This document shows positions 52,314 through 62,854 of a stretch of DNA of 64,000 nucleotides, piece after piece. The DNA comes from Trichoplax adhaerens (lineage: Eukaryota; Placozoa; Uniplacotomia; Trichoplacea; Trichoplacidae). The DNA lies in assembly GCF_000150275.1 (NCBI RefSeq), contig NW_002060947.1, forward strand, positions 3,834,335-3,898,334, given 5' to 3'. The position numbers were made by a program, and so were the translations under genes. Below the pieces are notes generated by a model. It saw only the letters and a list, made by a program, of their open reading frames with translations, did no database searches and had not been told where the DNA came from. Numbering within the stretch: position 1 is the stretch's first letter; each line of letters starts with the position of its first letter.

Positions 52314-53340
52314 AAAAGCCTGCAATCTAACTGCCTGTATCCAGTATCGCCAATACGACTGTGATAAAGGCCTTTTTCGGAAGGCGACTTGGAAATTTAT
52401 ATCCATTCACACAAGATTAACGTAAGTCGACTTTTTTGAATTAAAATACGATATATTGGAGTTTTTAGAGAGTTCACCATATTTCCAAATCATCCATGTC
52501 ACAAGATCATACTCTTTTTTTCTGTATACTACAGAATACTAGTATGACTATCGTAATTGAGTCATGGTCTTGCCTTTTCAGTTTCACTTGGTTGTCAGTG
52601 TTGTAGTTTATTAAAAATGTCAACGTCTTTTGTTTTGAAAGCTTTCGTCTCTAATAGACACGACTTACTGTGTCATAAAATCACTTTAGAGTAAAGGGCA
52701 TCCAGCTAGCAATCATCGTCCTACGATATTAATGTACGATATACTGTCGTTGCTAATAATTAGAATTGTCGTATAAATCTAAAGTGATCATTTTACCATA
52801 CTGTCCTGTACTTCACGGTTAATAAAGATACTATCATTACAGAAATACTTGTACGTAGGATTGTTGTTGGTTGTCCAAATTTATAGTACAATAGTTGATA
52901 ATGTTCGTACTAACAACAACTTAGAACTACTGTAGTCGAGAAATAATGAACGAATAATGATAATTAATTAATCTATTGCTATGATCCACAAAATTCGCAA
53001 TATACAGCTTTTGTTTAACGTACAGTACACACTACTTTCCATTTGAATGTCCCCAAGTCATCGTCACCATCGATACAGACAACACTTTCGAATTAGTCTA
53101 CTGTACTAGTACGCACATTCACTTCCTCGATCTCATTCGGTTACATAACGTCAATCGATAAACAATTTTCATTTTATTCTACTGTACGGTAATTATAAAT
53201 TATTATTGTTGTTGTTACATACAGTATTCTGTTCATTACATTGGTGCACTAGCTTCACAAGGCTGAACCATATTCCATTTTCTTGATTGCACCATCACGT
53301 CAGTTGAGGGTAAATAAATATTATTATGACTGTAAATAAT

Positions 53341-53547
53341 TTACTGTACTGTACTGTACGTGTGCGGCTGTTGATACTGTGCTGTACTGTACAGGACTTA
53401 CTGTATATACAGTATGATGTACTGTAGTTATTGGCACAGTACGGTACTGTATTCACTGTACAGTATACAGTATCACGGATATCATGCCTGTAGGGTGTTT
53501 GTTGTGAACGATATCAATCAATATTATACTGTACAGTACTTTACTGT
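53341..53547. repeat. GTACW pentanucleotide islands (third cluster)
   Basis: Runs of TACTG/TACAG units at 53341-53395, 53400-53475 and 53527-53547, about 0.7-0.9 kb upstream of the 4EHP-like start codon. Same orientation-neutral motif as the other islands. Confidence 0.8.
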
Positions 53548-54279
53548 AAACGCTTTTATATGCAGTTTATGCGATGGTGCAATGCAGCGATATACTGTAT
53601 TATTGTTGATTTGTTATAACTGCCTGCGTTAATTTCTGTATTCAGCTTTGAGATATAGTCTGTATCATTTTTATAAATAGTAGAAGATAGTTTATTACAT
53701 GACAGCATTGGCTGTCACAAATTGCTATGCTAATACGGTATTTTGATGGAGAAATGACGTCATTATTTGGCGATATGTTAACGAGTAGACTTCAAGCTTG
53801 CCTGACGATACTGATACCTACACACTTCATCAGTAAGTAACATCAAGTCATGGACAACTAGAAGAAGGCCTTTCCTTCCACTGTAGTTGTCCATACATTT
53901 AGTAAATCATCAAGCGCTTCAACTACAAGTTCATTTTAAACGTAATGTGGATACGTAGTAGTGAATTGGATTGAATTAGGAGATAGGCAAGTAAACATGG
54001 TTAAATTGGTGCACCATTTAAGAAATACTCGACTACGTTTATGGATGATGGATAGTGGTTGATTACTAAAGTGCTCAGATAAGCACTGAAGTGAAAAAAA
54101 ATGAGCAGTGTACAATCCATAGTATTGTGTCATAATAAAAGTGTTATATTCTGCAGTGGCACAACATCACAACGCGCCAATAAGTTACTGACTGATACAG
54201 TGCAAAATTAGTAGTAACTATATATTTATTTACTCTTGCAGAATAAACTCAATAATAATTTTATAACGCCTTGGTCATC

Positions 54280-57200
54280 ATGTTGTCGTCAACGGAAGGC
54301 GATCAAAGAATGCCATTTTATTACCAGTCACCTCATCAACATCTTCAACCGCCTGCAATGCGTCATCCCGGTTATACTGAAATAATACGGTTCCAATCTT
54401 ACGATGATCATGGTATTCGCGCCGGCCGACATACAACAAATCATGGTAATTTGCAAATTCGTCAAGATCATGGTTATCCGAATTATCCATCAGAGCAAGC
54501 ACAATATTTTAATAATGCTCCACGTTTTATAAGGTAAAGGGAAAAAATAAAGTATCGATGTTCGAGCCGAACTAAGATTTATTACATGGAATGTTATACA
54601 GTAGCATATTTCAGTCACATTAATAATGTTACAACCAATTTTGCACTTGATTCACTATCATTGAGACATTGATAAAGAATTTTAGCTGAAATACGCCAGT
54701 TTATTACGAGGAGCTTAGTGCCGTTTTCTTAAAGTATCTCAGAATGTAGTAACAAATCAGATCGAGATTTTACGTTCTACGGAACAAGTGAAGCTTTGAA
54801 TGAAGAAATATTTTAGTAGAATATCAATTAATTTCTAATAAATATGAAACTAAAATAGCGAAATAGTGTGATGGTGTTATACATACATAACACAGTATAT
54901 CGTAAAGCGCCAAATACTTTGCTAGCTTGTCCTTACGTAAGGTCAACTGCTTACTGTATGCGTCAGTACCAAAATTCCTTTTCCAAGAGATTACTATTTA
55001 AAATTTGTTAAACATTGTCTACTGCTCACGGCTAGTACAAGAAGCAATTACAAAAGAGCTATAAACCGAGTTAATTTCATATGTTGTATTGTTTCATCAT
55101 ATAGACATATACTATATTCCTTTTCCAGTGGGTAATGACACATTCTCTAAATTATCTTTCAATTACCAATGTATTTGATTATTTCGAATCTCTAACGCAT
55201 AATCATACTATTAATTAAATAAGATTTAACAGTCAAAGCAATCCCTCGTTTAGAAATAATGGAAATATGAGACGCAGACATCCTACTGATGGCCATCGTG
55301 AAAGAGGACCGAGGCAAGTCTGATTTTTTTGGCGCATAACTGTGATATGTATGGAATTAACAATTTTAGTCAGTCATCTTGCAATATACCTGTGATTGAG
55401 ATGAAGCAAAAGCATAGCAAAAAACTGAATTTCAACTTAAATATATTATAGAAAGCAAAGTGCAGATAAGAGAAGTAATCAAAAATACAAGGATCAATAT
55501 CTCAAAGTGGTTTGTACGATTTAATTTTTATATGGCAAATTGGTTTACTGCGATCATATAACATGTACATAGAAATCAAGTACAGTACATTATTCGAGGA
55601 TATTTTATTAGTCAATTACTATACAACTTTTTAGCTTGTGTCATGTTTGTGACTTGTAAGACTAATTACTCACTTCATGAACTTATTACATTCTGATATT
55701 GTAACTTGTAGAATCGCATGCAATCGAGCACAGGAAAAGATGGTATTCAATCAAATCACCAACTGAAAAAAAATACAAACGAACAACAAAGGACCACATC
55801 GCCAGATAGTGGAATTGTTGAGAGGTAATTTTGTTAGACCTGCGTATTTTCGATTATAATTACAAGCCTAAGTAACTGTAACAGTTTTAAAGAATATGTG
55901 TGGATTTTTCTTGTATTTTTAGATGCAGTCCAACATATGATCAAACCAGCTCCAAATCAGAGCAATGTGATAGTAGTACTAACGCAGAACGCCTATTTAT
56001 TAATGATGCGACTTCACAAGCTGTAACGATGAAGGCAGTCTCTTTGGGGGATCGTGATAAAATTGTCAGCCATACTGATGTGGAATGCATAAATTCTGAT
56101 CAGTTTTACGATGGTAATCATAAAGATAATGATAAAGTACCTGTTGAAACTATACATAAAAGTTCAAATATCAACTATAAAATGCACGTAACCCCATCGA
56201 ATGCAGACGATTTACTGGATGCCGTTTCTGTTCAACTGAAAGATGCAGAACACACATTTAATGATAAAAATGTAGCACCTCAGATAATGTGTGGGTGTGA
56301 ATCATTGGAGGACGTTAAAAATCACGCCGCATCTAGGGTATATCTTGCTGATGCTGACAAGATAGTTACTAATAAAGATCAAAATATAGAACACGTTGGT
56401 GTCAGTACAGAGCGTGATTGTGACAAATCTGAAAAGGAAAATATGAACTTAGATAACAACAAACAGGACCTAAACGAATGCATCCAAGACTCAGTTAAGA
56501 AAATTAAGAAGAATATTAACAAGAAAATTCGAAATCCAGAAACACATCAGCTTTATTGTAACTGGTGCTTCTGGTACGATTGCCCCTCAAGAGGCAATGT
56601 TAAGCCTGTCAAACAAGATTCCACATCTTATCAAGATTCGTTAAACATTATAAATGTTATTACTACGGTAAAAATTTTATTTGCATGATAATCATCTTTT
56701 ATGCTAGAGTTTCCTTTCGGTAGTCATCTCTAGTCCATACAGTGCTATGCATTGCAATCTAATACCATTTAATCAAATATAATCTTCAGGTTGAAAACTT
56801 TTGGGGTACCATACATCATTTGAAACCTCCAAGTATACTCTCAGAACGATCGAACTATCACTTTTTTAAAGTCTGTAAATTTTTTATTTCGCTGCTTGAC
56901 TTACACGAGTATTGCTATTTTTGCGATGCAGCTTTTATTCAATAAGATTTTCGTATATTTATACAGAAAGGTATAAAGCCAATGTGGGAAGATAAAGCTA
57001 ATCAGGATGTGAGTTTACCTTCGTAATATTTGTATTTGAAGATATATCTCAATGTTGCTCTTCCTGCTATTTTAGGGAGGAAAATGGGTAATGACTATTG
57101 GACAATCACATCCGGACCTAGTAAACAATCTATGGAATGAATTGGTACTTATTAATAAGCTTTAAACAGTCCAATTGCAAATGTATAAATTAATTATTGG

Positions 57201-58055
57201 AATGTTAAACTTTGATTGCCAAATTTAATAGTTAATGGCCCTTGTTGGTGGACACTTTGAATACAATGATGAAATTTGTGGTGCGGGTACGTTTTATGTA
57301 CTCATTATTTAGTATCGCATTCTTCTTTATAATAATACTTTTGTTTCCATTAACGCAGTACTTTCTCGACGAAGAGAAGATAAGATTGCTTTATGGACTA
57401 AACGAAGCGGTGCCGATACAATTAATCTTTTGATAGGGTAAAATTTTTAAGGAACTATTTAGTATTGATTACAGATTAATATTAAATGAACTATCACGAG
57501 TTTTGTTATTACAGTGACCAGGGTTAACAGTTTTCTTTAATTAATTTTATAGTATATTTTACACTTAACTAGCACAGTTTAGCTCAAATTAGACGTAGTT
57601 AGTTGAAGTTGACTATAAGTGCATCATTAGGCACACACGGCATTATCGAATTTTAATCGCTAAGCTTACAGAGAGAATTCGTTATTAGTTCAACTACAAA
57701 ATAGGGCATGTGAATTTTATTGAAAGAATTTACGATATTTTTTAATATAGGAAGCAGTTCGTTAAAACTTTAGCTTACGCAACGGGACTTGAGAAGATGA
57801 TGGAATCGTTTTTGTGCGAGTTGTCAGGTGGATTTTTACGTGATATTAGAATAGATTATCTAATTCACAAAGACTCAGTAAAAACTGGAACCTCCTATAT
57901 GAATCGACAGCATGCCACTAAACTTAGTATTATCGAGGTTTGTTAAAATTTACCTTTTATGAAAAGTAACTTTAGTCAACGATTTAGATGATGCATTTAC
58001 TAAATTTTGCATTATCATTGATTTTTAGGGCATGAGCAAAGATTTGCGAAATTAA
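54280..58055 (+). CDS. EIF4E2: eIF4E2/4EHP-like cap-binding protein with long N-terminal extension, 12 exons
   Basis: 4EHP-class proteins bind the mRNA cap but not eIF4G and repress translation. Exons: 54280-54533, 55233-55313, 55452-55506, 55712-55824, 55923-56667, 56790-56870, 56967-57008, 57076-57144, 57232-57286, 57359-57437, 57751-57937, 58029-58055 (TAA). All phases agree; 595 aa against about 245 in human EIF4E2. The last ~220 residues form the eIF4E fold: HQLYCNWCFWY, a Tyr (Y404) where eIF4E has its first cap-stacking Trp and 4EHP has Tyr, VENFW (W421), GIKPMWED (second cap Trp W450 and Glu451), GGKW, EICGAVL, RRREDKIALW. The first ~360 residues are His/Gln/Asn-, then Asp/Ser-rich and look disordered. 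Exons 1-4 are joined only by phase and splice sites, so part of the extension could belong to another transcript. The intron at 55314-55451 is GC-AG; the exon 3 donor (GTGGTT) is weak. AATAAA lies at 58307-58312. Confidence 0.85.
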
Positions 58056-60342
58056 CCCGACTTAATAACGATATTCTATTTATTTACATGAAATGTGTGC
58101 AACAAAATTGTAATTCTGTGTTAATGAGAGACCCACATCAACTTATAATTGTGGCGTACATAATCTCAAAATATACTAAATGTAAACTACTCGATTACCG
58201 ACCCTAGAGATTGGTTAAATTAGAGTTGCAGTAAATGACTGACAACCACAAATTATTGTTATATAACGTCGATATCAATGTACCTATTATTTCGACCTTT
58301 TTAAATAATAAAAAGTTATCGTTCTTCACCATCAATTTTACTATGCTATCGAAGCTCAATTCTGCGGTCTGACGTGTTTTAATAGATTGATATCAAATCT
58401 GCACCTATACCCCTTTAAAGCCTGAAATGTAATGGACGCTACCTATTAGATCTGTAAGACGATCATTACAAGACAGCAAAGGACAATTAATAATGATTAC
58501 AGAGTGCTTTCAACTACGACAGATTTTTCGTCCTAGGTCCTTCAATTTAATTTGCATAGTTAATGGAAGTATTCGAATCACTCTTAAAAATCAGTTAAAA
58601 AATTATTTACTACATTAAGCGCGATTGTACAAATGCATGTAAAAGCAACAAATTGCCATTAGGCAGTTGGGTATAGATAGGTAAATGCATTTTGCATTGT
58701 GCACATATAAACAGAATCACGTTTAAAATATTTTTATTGAATCAATTTTATCCAATCATTAAGTATAACAGTGCATTACAGGTTATTATGATTGGTATCC
58801 ACCCTACTACATTACGCGTATGTTTAGTTATTAGATGATGTAATTCACTACTAAGAAGTATGTTAAAATCTAATTGGTTCATAACGTACGTGAATCTTTA
58901 AAATTGTATTTTAAAACACGAAAGAATGTAACAAAATAATTGAGTAGTATTTACTGAAGCACTAAACGATATTACAGGTTGGTCGTATAGAGTCGAAAGG
59001 TAATTTTAGTAAATATCTGAAGTTATAAATACTGTACATGTCTGAGAGTAAGCAAACTATCGCCTAAATAGCTAGTCCAAAAACACTGACAATACAATAC
59101 ATGCTTTTATTTTCCCATCTAACGGTACAACTGCCATCAGTCGAATTATCCCAGAAGCAAGAACTCGCTGTGTGAAGACCAGCACCATTCTTCTGCATAA
59201 TGGCACATGTAACTATAAATTAGAAAAATTATCACCGTTAACGTGTTAAACATTATCTGGATTGATTATAAAAAAGCAAGAAAAGAAATTTATTATAGAC
59301 CACTATTAAATAGTTCAAATAAGTTTAAGTTGGTAGACTAGAGGATCCTGACAACATGATTGTAATTGCAAAGCGTAATATTTACCAATATATTTGAAAG
59401 GCTTTCCTAGCCTAGTCAATTGATTTAAGCATTGTTCAACAATAGTGGAGGTCCACTGGTTTATTTTACTGTGTTGATAAGCATTTCCACCCAAAGTATT
59501 TTCGACACTCTGAAAGCATTTCCACGAATGATTGTCAAGTTGTTATATCATAGACTTACGTGTAGAATACGAAATCTTTTTACAGTACGCTTGTATGTTA
59601 GTACCGTACTGTAAAGAGGAATTCTTTAACTCATCTCTGAACAAATTATCTATATTGTCTTCTTAAGAAATGATGCATAGTCATTTACGATACATTCAGG
59701 CTGTCTTTACTGACAGTCAGTTATAGCTAGTCAATATAGATTGGAAGTTTCCCTATAGACGGTACCGTATTTCGACACTTTATTACACGAATTTATACTA
59801 GCAAATAACACTCCAACAGTATGACCGTTCATCTTACCTCCTTGATGATATTACTAACTTCATCCACGACGAAAGACGTCTACGTTAAGATTTGAAAAAA
59901 TTAGAAATAGTCAAGATCGATCAATTACGGTTGAAAAAATAGAAAAAAGTAAGTTTTGATTCAATGATCGTGAACTACTCCCGACAGGAGGTAAATTCAA
60001 ATTCAAATGCAGTACAGTGTTCTACTTGTAATGTGAAGTAGGACTGTCCACCACAGGACGCTTTGACAACAGTTTGTAAAACTTTCGTAATATTAAGAAT
60101 AATTCTAAATATCACCAATCAACAATCGTAGTTCAAAGTAACAACAGTCAATTTACTGAAAGTACCTCTTCAGCAGATTGAAAATCATCCATGATTATAT
60201 GTGAGTAGATACTTTTAAAAAAATTATTCTTGAGGATTTCAACAGCGAATTTTGTCAATTTTTGAATTGCAACCTAAAGAGCTTGATGTACATACAGTAG
60301 CGTAATATAACAGGTATGACCAGCGATGGTGAAGGGCATCTA
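58056..60342. other. Intergenic, nothing recognised
   Basis: AT-rich DNA after the 4EHP-like gene. A candidate AATAAA (58307-58312) may end its transcript. The 60-codon frame 59432-59614 is unsupported. No exon, RNA gene or element was identified. Confidence 0.5.
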
Positions 60343-60625
60343 TAGTACAGTGTACAGTACTGTACTTTTGATGGTTACAGTGGGGGGAGGGAACTGTGCA
60401 CCGTACTGAACATACTGTACAGTGCACACTATGACATTTGACTTTGGCGTAGGGTATGACTCTGTACTGGTGGACCTTCTCTAACTACACAGTGTAATGT
60501 ACTGTGATAATTTACTGTACCGTCCATCAGCGGTAATAGAGGCTATACTGCAGCATATTAGCTCGTAGATGAATGATACAGTAAAATAGTGCGATAGTAT
60601 ATTGTACTGTAGACTACAGTACTCT
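60343..60625. repeat. Scattered GTACW repeat patches
   Basis: Short runs of GTACAGT/ACTGTAC at 60343-60367, 60402-60427 and around 60495-60625, leading into the large tandem array. The minus frame 60239-60427 passes through them and is an artefact. Confidence 0.7.
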
Positions 60626-60756
60626 GCTAGCAGCTATCGCCCCTCGCAACAACGCAACAAAACAAATACTGTATTAAGGTAAACACTGTTGTCGGGCGGA
60701 GTGCGCATGGTGTGATGCGAAACCAGCAAACTGTAGCCAGTCTGTACCTTAAATGA

Positions 60757-62018
60757 TGTCACCCCTTCACGATGGTTTGTACTGTAGACATCGACTGTGT
60801 ACTGTAATAGAACATACTGTACTGTACTCTACTATACTGTAGACTTAACTTACTGTATGTTTCTGAATCATTGGAAAGTCTGTCTGACCAACTGAAAGAA
60901 AGAATGCTACCCAGGGTGACATCATTTGCGGTAGAGACTGTACAGTGTACAGTACACTCGGGAGTACAGTACACTGCAGTCAGGCAGACTTGGGACTGGT
61001 CAGTCATCCCTTACTCAGACAGACGGATTTTGGACCAAATGTGACTGTAATATCACGATGGCTTGTACTGTAAACATCGACTATGTACTGTACTGTAATA
61101 GAACATACAGTACAGTACAGTACTGTACTGTACTATACTGTAGACTTAACTTACTGTACTGTACAGTACAGTATGTTTCTGAATCATTGGAAAGTCTGTC
61201 TGACCAACTGAAAGAAAGAAAGAATGCTACCCGGGGTGACATCATTTGAGGTAGAGACCTGTACAGTGTACAGTACACTGCAGTCATGGACTACTACAGG
61301 CAGACTTGGACTGGTCAGTCATCACTCACTCAGACAGACGGATTTTTGGACTGTCTTACCTACTGTAGACTTAACTTACTGTATGTTTCTGAATCATTGG
61401 AAAGTCTGTCTGATCAACTGAAAGAAAGAATGCTACCCGGGGTGACATCATTTGCGGTAGAGACTGTACAGTGTACAGTACACTCGGGAGTACAGTACAC
61501 TGCAGTCAGGCAGACTTGGGACTGGTCAGTCATCCCTTACTCAGACAGACGGATTTTGGACCAAATGTGACTGTAATATCACGATGGCTTGTACTGTAGA
61601 CATCGACTATGTACTGTACTACTGTACAGTATACTGTACTGTAGACTTAACTTACTGTACTGTACAGTACAGTATGTTTCTGAATCATTGGAAAGTCTGT
61701 CTGACCAACTGAAAGAAAGAAAGAATGCTACCCGGGGTGACATCATTTGAGGTAGAGACCTGTACAGTGTACAGTACACTGCAGTCATGGACTACTACAG
61801 GCAGACTTGGACTGGTCAGTCATCACTCACTCAGACAGACGGATTTTTGGACTGTCTTACCAACTGAAAGAAAGGATGCTGCCAGGGGTGACATCATTTG
61901 AGGTAGAGACTGTACAGTGTACAGTGTACAGTACAGTACAGTACTGTACTACAGGCAGACTTGGGACTGGTCCGTCATCACTCACTCAGACAGACGGATT
62001 TTTGGACCAAATGTGACC
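60757..62018. repeat. Higher-order tandem array (A-B-A-B-B') with embedded GTACW runs
   Basis: Units start with tgtttctgaatcattgg at 60858, 61174, 61384 and 61675, followed by a truncated one near 61861. Copies at 60858 and 61384 are type A (gcggtagagactgtacag, then ctcgggagtacag). Copies at 61174 and 61675 are type B (gaggtagagacctgtacag, then gactactacagg). A to A is 526 bp and B to B 501 bp. A leader cacgatgg is found at 60768, 61054 and 61580. This indicates amplification of a two-unit block rather than of single units. Open frames across it on both strands are shadows of the repeat. Confidence 0.9.
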
Positions 62019-62329
62019 GTAATATCGAAAAAGTATTAGTTAGTATGGATCTTTCGTGTCTGAATCACTGGCATTAATTTAAATAACATCGACGATCTTA
62101 TAGAAATATTTTTCTTTTAACATTGAATGTGATATGACTTAATTTAAAAAAATCTGTCAATTTAAAATCGATCGTCTCCATACTAAAGCACTGTCACAAT
62201 CAGGTGTTTGGCGCAATGTTTTAACGAGATGAGGCCAAGAGTGTCTGTCCGTCCAAGAGTGATCAGTCCAGCCCAGGTCTTCTTCTTCAGGTAGTGCATG
62301 CCTACCAGTCAGAGGCTACTCCACAAAAA

Positions 62330-62760
62330 AGTGAGTGTAAAAATGAAAAACTAGAGTCCCTTGTCGATACTGAAACGGAAAGCTACAGCACAGTATACGT
62401 AAATATCCTTGCAGAGATGATTAGCACAGCCGAACCTTTCTCAGGTCTATTCCAGACCAATGCAATGGACAGTAAAGCCGTAGAGCAGCACCCTTAGCAA
62501 AATCATGGAAGTCATTTTCCATTACCTCTATGGCAAAAAAACAATACCACCATTTCGTTCTCCGTGCTTAAGCTATTATTCAGTCCGAAGTTTAGTAAGT
62601 CTATTAGAATCCAGCAGTCGTTCCGCACCAATTGCTAGTAGTGATACATCATTTTCCTTGTCAGTCAGGCATAGTCTCATACAGTTCATCGATAAACAGC
62701 TATTACACTCAGTTACAATCAGTGCCTTCCAAACCAGTAGCAGGACCCGTTGAATATCCT
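62330..62760 (+). pseudogene. Possible frameshifted BTB/POZ-domain relic
   Basis: Two plus-strand frames adjoin: 62294-62497 (ILAEMISTAEPFSGLFQTNA, ending in a stop after EQHP) and, one frame over, 62494 onward (LSKIMEVIFHYLYGKKTI). Joined loosely, the order resembles a BTB domain: an alpha-helix before F-x-x-x-F, then M-E-x-I-F-x-Y-L-Y-G-K. A stop and a frame change separate them, and later similarity fades. Base composition is less AT-rich than around it. I see no start, splice sites or downstream Kelch/BACK domain. The match is by eye and weak; it may be chance. Confidence 0.28.
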
Positions 62761-62798
62761 GCTCGTCTGATGTTCTACAGTATATCCAGGATTGAGCC

Positions 62799-62838
62799 CA
62801 GCTGCAAGCCGGTATAACCGGTACCGGTACTGCAGCTG
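62799..62838. repeat. GC-rich nested palindrome before UBE3D
   Basis: CAGCTGCA (62799-62806) and TGCAGCTG (62831-62838) form inverted arms around a perfect 12-bp palindrome ACCGGTACCGGT (62817-62828). It ends 16 bp before the UBE3D ATG, so it probably lies in the 5' UTR or core promoter. Confidence 0.6.
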
Positions 62839-62854
62839 AGAATACACAATCGCT

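Larger units (their letters stand above)
50082..54279. other. 4.2-kb intergenic region between divergent TTK and 4EHP-like genes, rich in palindromic repeats
   Basis: Must hold both promoters. It contains the densest GTACW repeat islands of the window (51195-51720, 52036-52313, 53341-53547), a perfect hairpin (51077-51102) and a degenerate inverted-repeat element (51802-51895). Many overlapping open frames here, on both strands, encode runs of V-Q-Y-S-T or V-L-Y-C-T; they arise from the stop-free pentanucleotide and are not genes. Confidence 0.75.

Noticed and set aside
51122-52425. Overlapping open frames rich in Y, C, T, V, Q and S on both strands
   Set aside because: They follow from the stop-free GTACW pentanucleotide and change sense at every unit flip.
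61058-62016. Repeated open frames with ESLESLSDQLKER on the plus strand and SFSWSDRLSNDSETY on the minus strand
   Set aside because: They are two strands of the same tandem unit; frames break at each GTACW run and no splice or start signals fit.
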